Made by a program: the position numbers and the translations under genes. A stretch of DNA of 48,883 nucleotides, taken from contig CAJXSD010000017.1 in NCBI GenBank assembly GCA_913060475.1, positions 1-48,883 of the forward strand, written 5' to 3'. Source of the stretch: an uncultured Paracoccaceae bacterium. Lineage in GTDB: Bacteria > Pseudomonadota > Alphaproteobacteria > Rhodobacterales > Rhodobacteraceae. Shown piece after piece: positions 26,212-33,814 of this stretch (positions within the stretch are counted from its first letter, which is position 1; the number at the start of each line of letters is the position of its first letter). The notes under the pieces were generated by a model. That model made no database searches. It was not told the origin of the DNA and saw nothing but the letters and a program-made list of their open reading frames with translations.

Positions 26212-26976
26212 ATGGAACCCCCTCTGTTAACTGATCGCCAGTATGAGATCCTAAAGCTGATGGCAGACGGCTACACCCGTCAAGAAATCGCTGCTGCGCT
26301 GAACCTGTCGCCGGAAACAGTCAAATCACATTCGAAAACCATTTTAGCAAAATTCGGGGTCAAGACATTTCGCGAAGCCTATGCCGATATTCATGACTAT
26401 TTACGGCACTATTCGTTAGGCCAAACCAAGGGCCGGCATTATTGGGCCAGACTACACCGTTCTCTGACCATCGCGCATGACTATAACTCGGCCTATTTGC
26501 AACATTATGCACAGGGCTATGTTGTTCGCGGCGCAGTGTCTGAATATCTCGTACGGCTTAGGTCCCCATGGTGTCCGCGCAACGTGTTAATCAATGGATC
26601 ACCCCCCACGCGCACGGATTTTTCTGGGGAAATTCGATCCTTTTTCTTGGACATCGATCCGCCACTGGGTCAGGGGGCACCGATTGTGCGCCATTCAAGC
26701 TATATTATCCAAGAACCCCCCAGCGTTCGATTTACATTCACCGCTGAACAGATTGTCACCCCAGTGGGCGAAATGGTGATGGTCACCAAATTTCCATCGA
26801 CCCCCCCTGATAATATTCGGGTTTCTGTCCTAAACGAAGCGGGCCGCGTTGACATCCGTGACCGACATCCTGACTGCAAAGTAGAAATTGGCCAGATCAC
26901 CGTGGTCACCGTCGAAAACCCCGAATACGGCGCACGTTATATGGTGCACTGGGATCCTGTGACGATCAACGATTAA
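26212..26976 (+). CDS. LuxR-type HTH protein with unrecognised C-terminal domain
   Basis: The protein (254 residues from the ATG at 26212) begins with a LuxR/NarL-type helix-turn-helix at residues 5-62: LTDRQYEILKLMADGYTRQE, then LNLSPETVKSHSKTILAKFG. This is the reverse of the usual order, where the HTH is C-terminal. Residues about 70-254 are beta-rich and I do not recognise them; notable are SPWCPRNVLINGSPPTRTDF and a closing YGARYMVHWDPV. The frame opens at 26095, but the upstream stretch is A/T-rich and non-coding in character; CAGG lies just before 26212. The gene stands alone between a helicase terminator and a convergent remnant gene. DNA binding is likely; the signal and targets are unknown. 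Confidence 0.7.
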   Translation: MEPPLLTDRQYEILKLMADGYTRQEIAAALNLSPETVKSHSKTILAKFGVKTFREAYADIHDYLRHYSLGQTKGRHYWARLHRSLTIAHDYNSAYLQHYAQGYVVRGAVSEYLVRLRSPWCPRNVLINGSPPTRTDFSGEIRSFFLDIDPPLGQGAPIVRHSSYIIQEPPSVRFTFTAEQIVTPVGEMVMVTKFPSTPPDNIRVSVLNEAGRVDIRDRHPDCKVEIGQITVVTVENPEYGARYMVHWDPVTIND

Positions 26977-27013
26977 TCCCGGGCCACGTTATGCGGCCCA
27001 GGCCTGTGCGGGA

Positions 27014-27472
27014 CTACTGGGCCGTTTCGGGGGCGACCCCTAACAACGTACGATCATAGTCCAGACGTTTTGCATATTCCATGGAAAGCAATTGCTGTAA
27101 CAGCTGGGTTTCACGGTCGCTGCCCGTGGGCGTATCGCTGTCAGATGCGCCAAAGACATATTGCGGTACATTCCGTTTCGCATAGGCGTTTGCCCAAACC
27201 CGCTGGAATTCGTTGTTGAATTCGGTTTTACCGCCTTGGAAATAATCCTCGGCGGACATCAAGGCCGCCGTCGCCCCCAAGGTTTCCTGAAACGCGGGGA
27301 TCAATTCGGTCCGCAACAGGTTTTCGGGCGATCGATACAGACGCGCCATTTTCAAAAATACGTCCTGATCCGATGGCAATTCGAAACGCGCGGTTGCTGT
27401 AACCTCGGCATCGACGCGTCCGGTGCCATTGTGCAACGCCTGAACCGACATTGCGTTTTTACACGCATTCAC
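27014..27472 (-). pseudogene. SPFH-like core fragment, probable gene remnant
   Basis: The 152-residue frame resembles the middle of SPFH/prohibitin-like proteins: GRVDAEVTATARFELPSDQD, then YRSPENLLRTELIPAFQETL, ATAALMSAEDYFQGGKTEF. The N-terminal membrane anchor and the C-terminal coiled-coil half expected in the family are missing or divergent. The only starts are a GTG at 27472 and internal ATGs, none with a clear ribosome-binding site. The frame immediately upstream (27459-27656) encodes a different hydrophobic stretch and overlaps it. A frameshifted or truncated gene is the simplest reading; a genuine short protein cannot be excluded. Confidence 0.5.
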
Positions 27473-27656
27473 GCGGCCAAATAAATACGAAATTGAACAA
27501 GGAATACATCAGCGTGCCGATTAACACGACATACCCAATACCCGAAAATGGTTTGAATTGGGCAAAACGTTCTGGGGTCAGGCGTGTTGAGACATACAAA
27601 ATCAACAGTCCAATACTGGATGTTACTATACCAAGCGTGAAAAACCTGGTTTCCGA
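27459..27656 (-). pseudogene. Two-helix membrane ORF fragment without start codon
   Basis: A 65-codon open stretch encodes two clear membrane helices (LGIVTSSIGLLILYV and IGYVVLIGTLMYSLFNFVFI) separated by a basic loop (RLTPERFAQFKPF) and ends with a TAA that overlaps the start of the SPFH-like fragment. It has no ATG or GTG near its beginning and a TAG directly before it; a TTG could give 48 residues. The hydrophobic pattern is unlikely by chance, so I read it as the remains of a membrane protein gene, possibly the broken N-terminus of the neighbour. Confidence 0.35.
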
Positions 27657-27885
27657 CTATGCGATAGTATGAAACTATTTTAGACGCTCGTTTCAAGGGT
27701 GCTGGGTTCCGGCCCCCCGACCGGAACCCTCTCACCCCATGTGCACCCACAACACAGGTCGATTGGTCCAGCCGTTCTAGCCGATACCATAACACTACCG
27801 CAGTGGGCGGTGTTTCGGCAAATGTATTGTATGGAAAACTTTAGGAAAATCCGCGCCAACCGCAGGGGGTGGCGCGGATCAGGCA
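27657..27885. other. Non-coding stretch with strong hairpin between remnant and DUF2853 gene
   Basis: No supportable gene here. GGGTTCCGG (27704-27712) and CCGGAACCC (27721-27729) form a perfect 9-bp stem with an 8-nt loop and no T-run. Short frames on both strands have no recognisable content. The left part may belong to a decayed gene. Confidence 0.4.
27841..27877 (-). terminator. Terminator after the DUF2853 gene
   Basis: On the minus strand CCGCGCCA (27877-27870) pairs with TGGCGCGG (27858-27851), followed by ATTTTCC. It begins 8 bp after the DUF2853 stop codon. Confidence 0.6.
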
Positions 27886-28227
27886 TTATCCGTAGATGGA
27901 TTCTTTGCCAAAATGTTTGGTCAGCATGTAATAGATCACAGCGCGGTATTTGTTCCGCTCGGACCGGCCATAGGTTTCAATGGCCTGATTGATGGCGTCC
28001 ATCAATTCGGGACCATCCGCCAGACCCAGTTTTTTCATCAAGAAACTGTTTTTGACGGTTTCCAATTCGCTGTCCTGACTGCCCGCAACGGTGGACGCGT
28101 CGGCGTTGTAAATGGACGGGCCGCACCCGATGGTGACCTTGGTCAACAAGTCCATATCTGGCGTCATCCCGCATTTGTTTTTCAGATCATCGGCATATTT
28201 CGCGATTAAATCGTCACGCTTGCCCAT
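27886..28227 (-). CDS. DUF2853 family protein
   Basis: The 113-residue protein is a clear DUF2853 member: MGKRDDLIAKYADDLKNKCG, VTIGCGPSIYNADASTVAGS, KKLGLADGPELMDAINQAIE and the closing KYRAVIYYMLTKHFGKESIY. These are highly conserved across Rhodobacterales and other bacteria. It is a small helical cytoplasmic protein of unknown function. The gene is monocistronic, bounded by a terminator on each side. Confidence 0.92.
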   Translation of the reverse strand: MGKRDDLIAKYADDLKNKCGMTPDMDLLTKVTIGCGPSIYNADASTVAGSQDSELETVKNSFLMKKLGLADGPELMDAINQAIETYGRSERNKYRAVIYYMLTKHFGKESIYG

Positions 28228-28313
28228 AATTACCCCCTTTGGATATAAATTATAACGAAAGTAACTTTAGCCAAAAGTGATGGTCGCGCAATCCTGAATG
28301 TGTCTGAAAACCA

Positions 28314-28341
28314 AAAAACCGCGCCAATCTGCGCGGTTTTT
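28314..28341 (-). terminator. Bidirectional-looking terminator after ahcY
   Basis: AAAAACCGCGC (28314-28324) and GCGCGGTTTTT (28331-28341) form a perfect 11-bp stem with a CAATCT loop, 37 bp after the ahcY stop. A/T flanks on both sides allow it to act on either strand; the neighbouring genes are both minus. Confidence 0.85.
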
Positions 28342-28377
28342 CGCTGTTTTACCGGTGGGATTGCCCCAAAATCGGGA

Positions 28378-29766
28378 TTAATACCGATAATGTTCCGGTT
28401 TGAACGGACCTTCGGTGGTGACACCGATGTAATCAGCCTGATCTTTGTTCAGCTTGGTCAGTTTAACACCGATGCGGTCCAAGTGCAGGCGCGCCACCTT
28501 TTCATCCAGATGCTTGGGCAGGATATACACGCCAGGGGCATATTCGTTTCCTTTGGTCCACAATTCAATCTGAGCCAAAACTTGGTTGGTAAAGGATGCG
28601 GACATCACGAATGATGGATGACCTGTCGCGTTGCCAAGGTTCAGCAAACGGCCCTCGGACAACAGGATGATGCGGCTGCCGGATGGCATTTCGATCATAT
28701 CAACCTGATCCTTGATGTTGGTCCATTTGTGGTTGCGCAGGTTCGCCACCTGAATTTCGTTGTCGAAATGGCCGATATTGCCGACGATGGCCATATCCTT
28801 CATTTCGCGCATGTGTTCGATGCGGATCACATCGCGGTTGCCCGTGGTCGTGATAAAGATGTCGGCGCTGTCTACCACATCCTCAAGCACGACAACCTCA
28901 AACCCGTCCATCGCGGCCTGCAGGGCGCAGATTGGGTCAACCTCGGTTACCTTGACACGCGCGCCCGCACCGCGCAGGGATGCGGCCGATCCTTTGCCAA
29001 CGTCGCCATAGCCGCAGACCACGGCAACCTTGCCCGCCATCATCGTGTCGGTCGCGCGGCGGATCCCGTCAACCAGCGATTCCTTGCAGCCATATTTGTT
29101 GTCGAATTTCGATTTCGTCACGGAATCGTTGACGTTGATCGCAGGGAACGGCAGCTGACCTTTTTTATGCAGATCATACAGGCGGTGAACGCCGGTTGTT
29201 GTTTCCTCGGACACACCCTTGATCGCGTCACGGGTTTTGGTGAACCATCCAGGCGACTGTGCCATACGCTTTTTGATCTGCGCTTTGATCACTTCTTCTT
29301 CTTCGGACTGTGGAACGGGGATGATATCTTCGCCCGCCTCGGCACGCGCGCCCAGCAACACATACAATGTCGCGTCGCCCCCATCGTCCAAAATCATGTT
29401 CGCGCCATCCGCAAACTGGAACGATTGATCCAGATAATCCCAATGTTCCTCAAGCGACTGACCCTTGACCGCGAACACGGGGATACCTGCCGCTGCAATC
29501 GCCGCCGCCGCGTGGTCCTGCGTGGAAAAAATGTTGCACGACGCCCAGCGCACATCTGCGCCCAGTGCCACCAAGGTTTCAATCAAAACAGCCGTCTGGA
29601 TCGTCATATGCAATGACCCAACGATGCGCGCACCTTTCAGCGGTTGGCTGTCACCAAATTCCGTGCGGCAGGCCATCAGACCCGGCATTTCGGTTTCGGC
29701 AATGTTCAATTCTTTGCGCCCAAATTCGGCCAAGGCGATGTCTTTTACGATGTAATCAGTCGTCAT
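28378..29766 (-). CDS. ahcY: Adenosylhomocysteinase
   Basis: The 462-residue enzyme shows the family signatures [67 protein letters not shown] (with the catalytic Lys and Asp) and the NAD-binding [16 protein letters not shown], and ends in the conserved PFKPEHYRY. It splits S-adenosylhomocysteine into adenosine and homocysteine, clearing the product of all SAM-dependent methylations. AAGGA lies about 11 nt before the ATG. I looked for an SAH or SAM-type riboswitch in the short leader and saw none. In Rhodobacter this gene lies near regA/hvrA; here it is about 17 kb away. Confidence 0.96.
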   Translation of the reverse strand: MTTDYIVKDIALAEFGRKELNIAETEMPGLMACRTEFGDSQPLKGARIVGSLHMTIQTAVLIETLVALGADVRWASCNIFSTQDHAAAAIAAAGIPVFAVKGQSLEEHWDYLDQSFQFADGANMILDDGGDATLYVLLGARAEAGEDIIPVPQSEEEEVIKAQIKKRMAQSPGWFTKTRDAIKGVSEETTTGVHRLYDLHKKGQLPFPAINVNDSVTKSKFDNKYGCKESLVDGIRRATDTMMAGKVAVVCGYGDVGKGSAASLRGAGARVKVTEVDPICALQAAMDGFEVVVLEDVVDSADIFITTTGNRDVIRIEHMREMKDMAIVGNIGHFDNEIQVANLRNHKWTNIKDQVDMIEMPSGSRIILLSEGRLLNLGNATGHPSFVMSASFTNQVLAQIELWTKGNEYAPGVYILPKHLDEKVARLHLDRIGVKLTKLNKDQADYIGVTTEGPFKPEHYRY

Positions 29767-29845
29767 TTCGGGGATTCCTTATACTTTGCAGGCGACCTAA
29801 CACATATAGGGGGGACAGACAATTTGGAAAACGGATAGCCCCAAA

Positions 29846-30334
29846 TCACAACATTTTTTGCATTAACACCAAATCCATCCAACGGCCAAATTTGTATCCC
29901 ACCTGCGGCAGGGTGGCGATGCGCTGAAACCCAATGCGTTCGTGAAACAAAACACCGGCGGGGTTTTCACCGCTGACCCCCGCCCATAGGGAATGCACGC
30001 CAGCATCGCGCGCATGATCGCACAGCTGCGCCATCAATGCACGGCCCGCGCCCATTCCGTGAACGCGGCTGTCCAAAACAATCGAATGTTCCATTGTTCG
30101 CGCATAGCCCGGACCACCGCGAAATTGGAAATAGGTGGCAAACCCGGCCACACCCATATCGTCACAAACCACGAAAAACCCCAGCCCAGCCGCCTGCCGC
30201 GCCGTGATATCAGCGGCAATACCATCCGGCGTTTTCAGCGCCGTGGTAAAGGTATTGGGCGTGTTTTGGATCATATCATTCCAAATCTTGGCAATCACAC
30301 GGCTGTCTGAGGGATGGGCGGGACGTATCTGCAT
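29846..30334 (-). CDS. GNAT-family N-acetyltransferase (PAT/YncA-like)
   Basis: The 162-residue protein has the GNAT fold of the phosphinothricin/methionine-sulfoximine acetyltransferase type: MQIRPAHPSDSRVIAKIWND, GFATYFQFRGGPGYARTMEH, the acetyl-CoA loop VHGMGAGRALMAQL, and NPAGVLFHERIGFQRIATLP. The ATG at 30334 (GAGGA just upstream) is chosen over the upstream frame to 30472. It is divergent from rnr. The acceptor is probably a small amine or amino-acid analogue; specificity cannot be read. Confidence 0.87.
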   Translation of the reverse strand: MQIRPAHPSDSRVIAKIWNDMIQNTPNTFTTALKTPDGIAADITARQAAGLGFFVVCDDMGVAGFATYFQFRGGPGYARTMEHSIVLDSRVHGMGAGRALMAQLCDHARDAGVHSLWAGVSGENPAGVLFHERIGFQRIATLPQVGYKFGRWMDLVLMQKML

Positions 30335-30456
30335 TGGATCCTCGGGGTTGATCATGGGGTTTATGTGGCACAGCGCCCGCGTCTTGCCCAGATGAAATTT
30401 GGGCGCGGCGTGGCTTTGTGCATGACCGCCGCGAAAATTCATGCTAGGGGGCGCAT

Positions 30457-32706
30457 ATGACACAGATCCCATCCAAAGCCGAAATCCTAGACTGGATTAC
30501 AACGCACCCGACCCTAACCGCCAAACGTGACATCGCCAAAGCCTTTGGCATCAAAGGGGCCGCACGTATTGAATTGAAACGTGTGCTAAAACAGTTAGAG
30601 GACGAAGGCCACCTGACCAAGCGCAAAAAAACCTATCGCGATCGCGATAGCCTGCCGCCGGTCACATTGCTGCAAATGATGCACCCCACGCGCGACGGCG
30701 ATATCTTCGCCCGCCCGATGGAATGGCAGGGCGCAGGCGACGAACCGATTGTGTTGATGACATTGTCCCCCGCGGATCCCGCCGTGGGATATGGCGACCG
30801 CGTCTTGGCCAAGGTGCGCGCCGTGACCGGCGAACCCCACCAGTACGAAGCAAAGATCATTCGCAAAATCGGAACCGCGCCCAACCGCGTTCTGGGCGTG
30901 TTTCGCAAAACCGCCGAAGGCGGCCGCATCGTTCCCATCGACAAATCCGGCAAAGAATGGACCGTCCCCGAGGCGGCCACAAATGGCGCACGCGATGGCG
31001 AATTGGTCGAGGCGCAGCAAACAGGACCCAAGGCCCGCATGGGCCTGCCCGTGGCCAAGGTTGTCGACCGCCTGGGCGACCCCACCGCGCCCAAGGCGGT
31101 GTCCCTGATCGCCATTCACCAACATGGCATCCCCGATAATTTCCCCGCTGATGTCATGGCCGAGGCGGATGCCAAAAAACCCGCAGGATTAAAGGGCCGC
31201 AAAGACCTGCGCGACATCCCCCTAGTCACCATCGATCCCGCCGATGCGCGCGATCACGATGATGCGGTTTTCGCTGAATTAGACACTGATCCTGCGAATG
31301 CGGGCGGGTTTATCCTGTGGGTGGCAATTGCGGATGTGGCCCATTATGTCACCCCCGGATCCCAACTGGACCGCGAAGCCTGGAAACGCGGCAATTCAAC
31401 ATACTTCCCTGATCGGGTCGTGCCAATGTTGCCCGATCGCCTGTCGGGTGACCTGTGCAGCCTGCACGAAGGTGTGGCGCGCGCCTGTATCGCGCTGCGT
31501 ATGGTATTGGATGCGCAGGGCAATAAAATATCGCATGAATTCCACCGCGCCATTATGAAATCAGCCGCATCCCTGACCTATGAAGAGGTGCAGGCCGCCA
31601 TGGATGGTCAGGTCAGCGAGCGGACAGAGCCATATTTAGAGACTGTTATCCGGCCCCTATATGCCACATATGCGGCATTGGCATCCGCCCGCGACCGGCG
31701 TCAGCCGTTGGATCTGGATTTACCAGAGCGGCGCATCGAATTGTCCGAGGATGGCAAAGTGTCCTCGGTCGCGTTCAAAGATCGCCTTGATGCACATCGA
31801 TTGATCGAAGAATGCATGGTCCTAGCCAATGTCGCCGCCGCCGAAACCCTGATCGCGAAAAAAACGCCGTTGCTGTTTCGTGTCCACGAAGAGCCATCAC
31901 CGGATAAGTTAGAAGCCCTGCGCGAAACCGCGCAGGCCGCAGGTTTGGTTCTGGCCAAGGGGCAGGTTCTGCGCACCAAACATCTGAACCAGCTGTTACA
32001 ACAGGCCAAAGGCACGGATGAGGCCGAATTAATCAATATGTCGACCCTGCGGTCCATGACGCAAGCCTATTACGCGCCACAGAATTTTGGGCATTTCGGT
32101 CTGGCCCTGCGTAATTACGCCCATTTTACGTCACCCATTCGCCGCTATGCCGATTTGATCGTACATCGTGCATTGATCGCCAGCCACGGTTGGGGCAACG
32201 ATGGGTTAACCCCCGACGAAATCGAACGGTTAGAGGAAACCGGAAACCACATTTCCGACACCGAACGCCGGTCGATGGTGGCCGAACGCGATACGGTGGA
32301 TCGGTATTTGGCCGCCTATCTGTCCGAACGCAAGGGCAATGAATTTGACGGCCGTATCAGCGGGGTCGCGAAATTCGGCATCTTTGTCCGGATTGATGAC
32401 AGCGGCGCGGATGGCATCGTGCCGGTCCGGTCACTGGGACGGGAATTTTTCCACCATGATCCGCAAACAAACACCCTGGTTGGATCAGACACAGGATTGA
32501 CCCTGTCATTGGGCATGCGCGTCACCGTCCGCCTGACCGAGGCCGAACCCATCGCAGGGGGCATCGCATTCGAATTGCTGTCCGTCAACGACGCAGCCCT
32601 GCCCCGCAGCCCGCGCAAATTTTCGAAATCATCCAAGAAAAAGATGGCCTTGGCCAAGAAAAAGGACGGCAAAATCAAGCGCAAGGTTCAGCGGAGACGC
32701 GGATGA
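30457..32706 (+). CDS. rnr: Ribonuclease R
   Basis: The 749-residue exoribonuclease has an N-terminal winged helix (KRDIAKAFGIKGAARIELKR), cold-shock domains, the RNB catalytic domain with the acidic metal-binding cluster DPADARDHDDAVFAE (about residues 260-275), the conserved NYAHFTSPIRRYADLIVHR, and a C-terminal S1 domain (FDGRISGVAKFGIFVRIDDS) followed by a Lys-rich tail. It degrades structured RNA 3' to 5' in mRNA and rRNA quality control. It overlaps the next gene by 4 nt (ATGA). Confidence 0.95.
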   Translation: MTQIPSKAEILDWITTHPTLTAKRDIAKAFGIKGAARIELKRVLKQLEDEGHLTKRKKTYRDRDSLPPVTLLQMMHPTRDGDIFARPMEWQGAGDEPIVLMTLSPADPAVGYGDRVLAKVRAVTGEPHQYEAKIIRKIGTAPNRVLGVFRKTAEGGRIVPIDKSGKEWTVPEAATNGARDGELVEAQQTGPKARMGLPVAKVVDRLGDPTAPKAVSLIAIHQHGIPDNFPADVMAEADAKKPAGLKGRKDLRDIPLVTIDPADARDHDDAVFAELDTDPANAGGFILWVAIADVAHYVTPGSQLDREAWKRGNSTYFPDRVVPMLPDRLSGDLCSLHEGVARACIALRMVLDAQGNKISHEFHRAIMKSAASLTYEEVQAAMDGQVSERTEPYLETVIRPLYATYAALASARDRRQPLDLDLPERRIELSEDGKVSSVAFKDRLDAHRLIEECMVLANVAAAETLIAKKTPLLFRVHEEPSPDKLEALRETAQAAGLVLAKGQVLRTKHLNQLLQQAKGTDEAELINMSTLRSMTQAYYAPQNFGHFGLALRNYAHFTSPIRRYADLIVHRALIASHGWGNDGLTPDEIERLEETGNHISDTERRSMVAERDTVDRYLAAYLSERKGNEFDGRISGVAKFGIFVRIDDSGADGIVPVRSLGREFFHHDPQTNTLVGSDTGLTLSLGMRVTVRLTEAEPIAGGIAFELLSVNDAALPRSPRKFSKSSKKKMALAKKKDGKIKRKVQRRRG

Positions 32707-33770
32707 CGCCACACGCGTTTGATCATTGGCTGGATCAAACAGCACCTGAATGGTCAGGGCTGTGCATGTATCTGCCCGATGTTCTGGACCGCGATCAGAG
32801 GCAACCGGAAAAATCCGTGCCACTGTGGGACTATATCCCCCGTGTTCTAAGCGATACGCGCATCGCGCAGGGCCACCGCATGGCTGCCCAATGGGGCGAT
32901 GATTTGGCCCAGCTTGAAACGCGGTTCCCCGTATCGCGGTATGTATTATTGGCAATCTGGGGATTAGAGACGAATTATGGCGCAACCCGTGGCGATTATC
33001 ATGTGCCCAGCGCACTGGCGACCCTGGCCTATGGGTCCAAAACCCCGCGCCGGCGTGATATGTTTTTGGAACAATTGCGCTGCCTGACCAGCATAGCCCC
33101 GCAAGCGCACGAAACCCTTAGGGGCAGTTGGGCGGGCGCCATGGGGCACACACAATTCATGCCCACCGCATACCGCGACTATGCCACTGCCTTTGATGGC
33201 ATAGGGGTGGCCGATATCTGGGGCGATGATCCGCGCGACGCCTTGGCGTCGACGGCACGGTATTTGGTGGAACATGGGGCCGTTTCGGGTGTTGATGACG
33301 TCATATTCGCCAAATTAGAGACTGATTTCGATTATTCCACGCTGGACAATCCAATTATTGGAGATGGGCGTTGGGGATTGTACATTGGGCGTAAATACCG
33401 CGCGATTGCACCCTATGGGTCACATGGACCTGCGGTGTTTTTGGGCCCGAATGCGCAGGCGATTCATGCCTATAACCATTCGCTGCATTATGTTTTGGCG
33501 GTCACGTTCTTGGCGCGAATATTGGCGGGTGTGCAGGTGCCTGATGTTCACTGGCCCGTCGCACTGACCATTCTAGACAGCGAACAGTTGCGCGACGTGC
33601 AAGTGGGTTTGGTTAGGCTGGGATATGATACCAACGGTGTTGATGGTATTTGGGGGTCTGGCAGTGTGCGCGCCCTGCGCGATTGGCAGGCCTCTGTTGG
33701 ACGTACTGCAGACGGGTACCCGACAACCGAAGATTGGGTTCGGTTGTCGGGGTGCGGTGATTGGCCCTGA
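32703..33770 (+). CDS. MltB-like lytic murein transglycosylase without export signal
   Basis: The 355-residue protein has the MltB/SltB1-type catalytic domain: DRDQRQPE (about residues 29-36), AIWGLETNYGA with catalytic Glu89, SWAGAMGHTQFMPTAYRDYA and GDDPRDALASTARYL, followed by a C-terminal peptidoglycan-binding domain (LVRLGYDTNGVDGIWGSGSV). Such enzymes cleave the MurNAc-GlcNAc bond in the periplasm with 1,6-anhydro product formation. Here the protein starts MTPHAFDHWL with no signal peptide, and the segment between the first helix and DRDQ is shorter than usual. The start is fixed by overlap with the rnr stop. Either the N-terminus has been lost or export uses an unusual route. Confidence 0.82.
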   Translation: MTPHAFDHWLDQTAPEWSGLCMYLPDVLDRDQRQPEKSVPLWDYIPRVLSDTRIAQGHRMAAQWGDDLAQLETRFPVSRYVLLAIWGLETNYGATRGDYHVPSALATLAYGSKTPRRRDMFLEQLRCLTSIAPQAHETLRGSWAGAMGHTQFMPTAYRDYATAFDGIGVADIWGDDPRDALASTARYLVEHGAVSGVDDVIFAKLETDFDYSTLDNPIIGDGRWGLYIGRKYRAIAPYGSHGPAVFLGPNAQAIHAYNHSLHYVLAVTFLARILAGVQVPDVHWPVALTILDSEQLRDVQVGLVRLGYDTNGVDGIWGSGSVRALRDWQASVGRTADGYPTTEDWVRLSGCGDWP

Positions 33771-33787
33771 CGGGCCAAGCCTGCGGC

Positions 33788-33814
33788 GCGAGTATTTTGG
33801 CAAAAATGAAAGAC
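33788..33814. repeat. Intergenic GAGTATTTT-type motif, copy 1
   Basis: In the 43-bp gap between the convergent transglycosylase and ALDH16 genes lies GCGAGTATTTTGGCAAAAAT followed by GAAAG. A close copy occurs at 45020-45044 after a transporter gene. I recall this motif as a frequent 3'-intergenic element of Rhodobacteraceae; its function is unknown to me. Confidence 0.5.

Noticed and set aside
27469..27795. 108-codon minus-strand frame over the non-coding stretch
   Set aside because: No recognisable content; the alternative frame with two membrane helices explains the composition better, and the hairpin at 27704-27729 lies within it.
28618..29616. Long plus-strand open frame opposite ahcY
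   Set aside because: It is a shadow of ahcY; its translation has no recognisable domain while the minus strand is a textbook enzyme.
29767..29845. SAH or SAM-type riboswitch upstream of ahcY
   Set aside because: The leader is short, and I found no pairing pattern matching the known classes; only a normal ribosome-binding site is seen.
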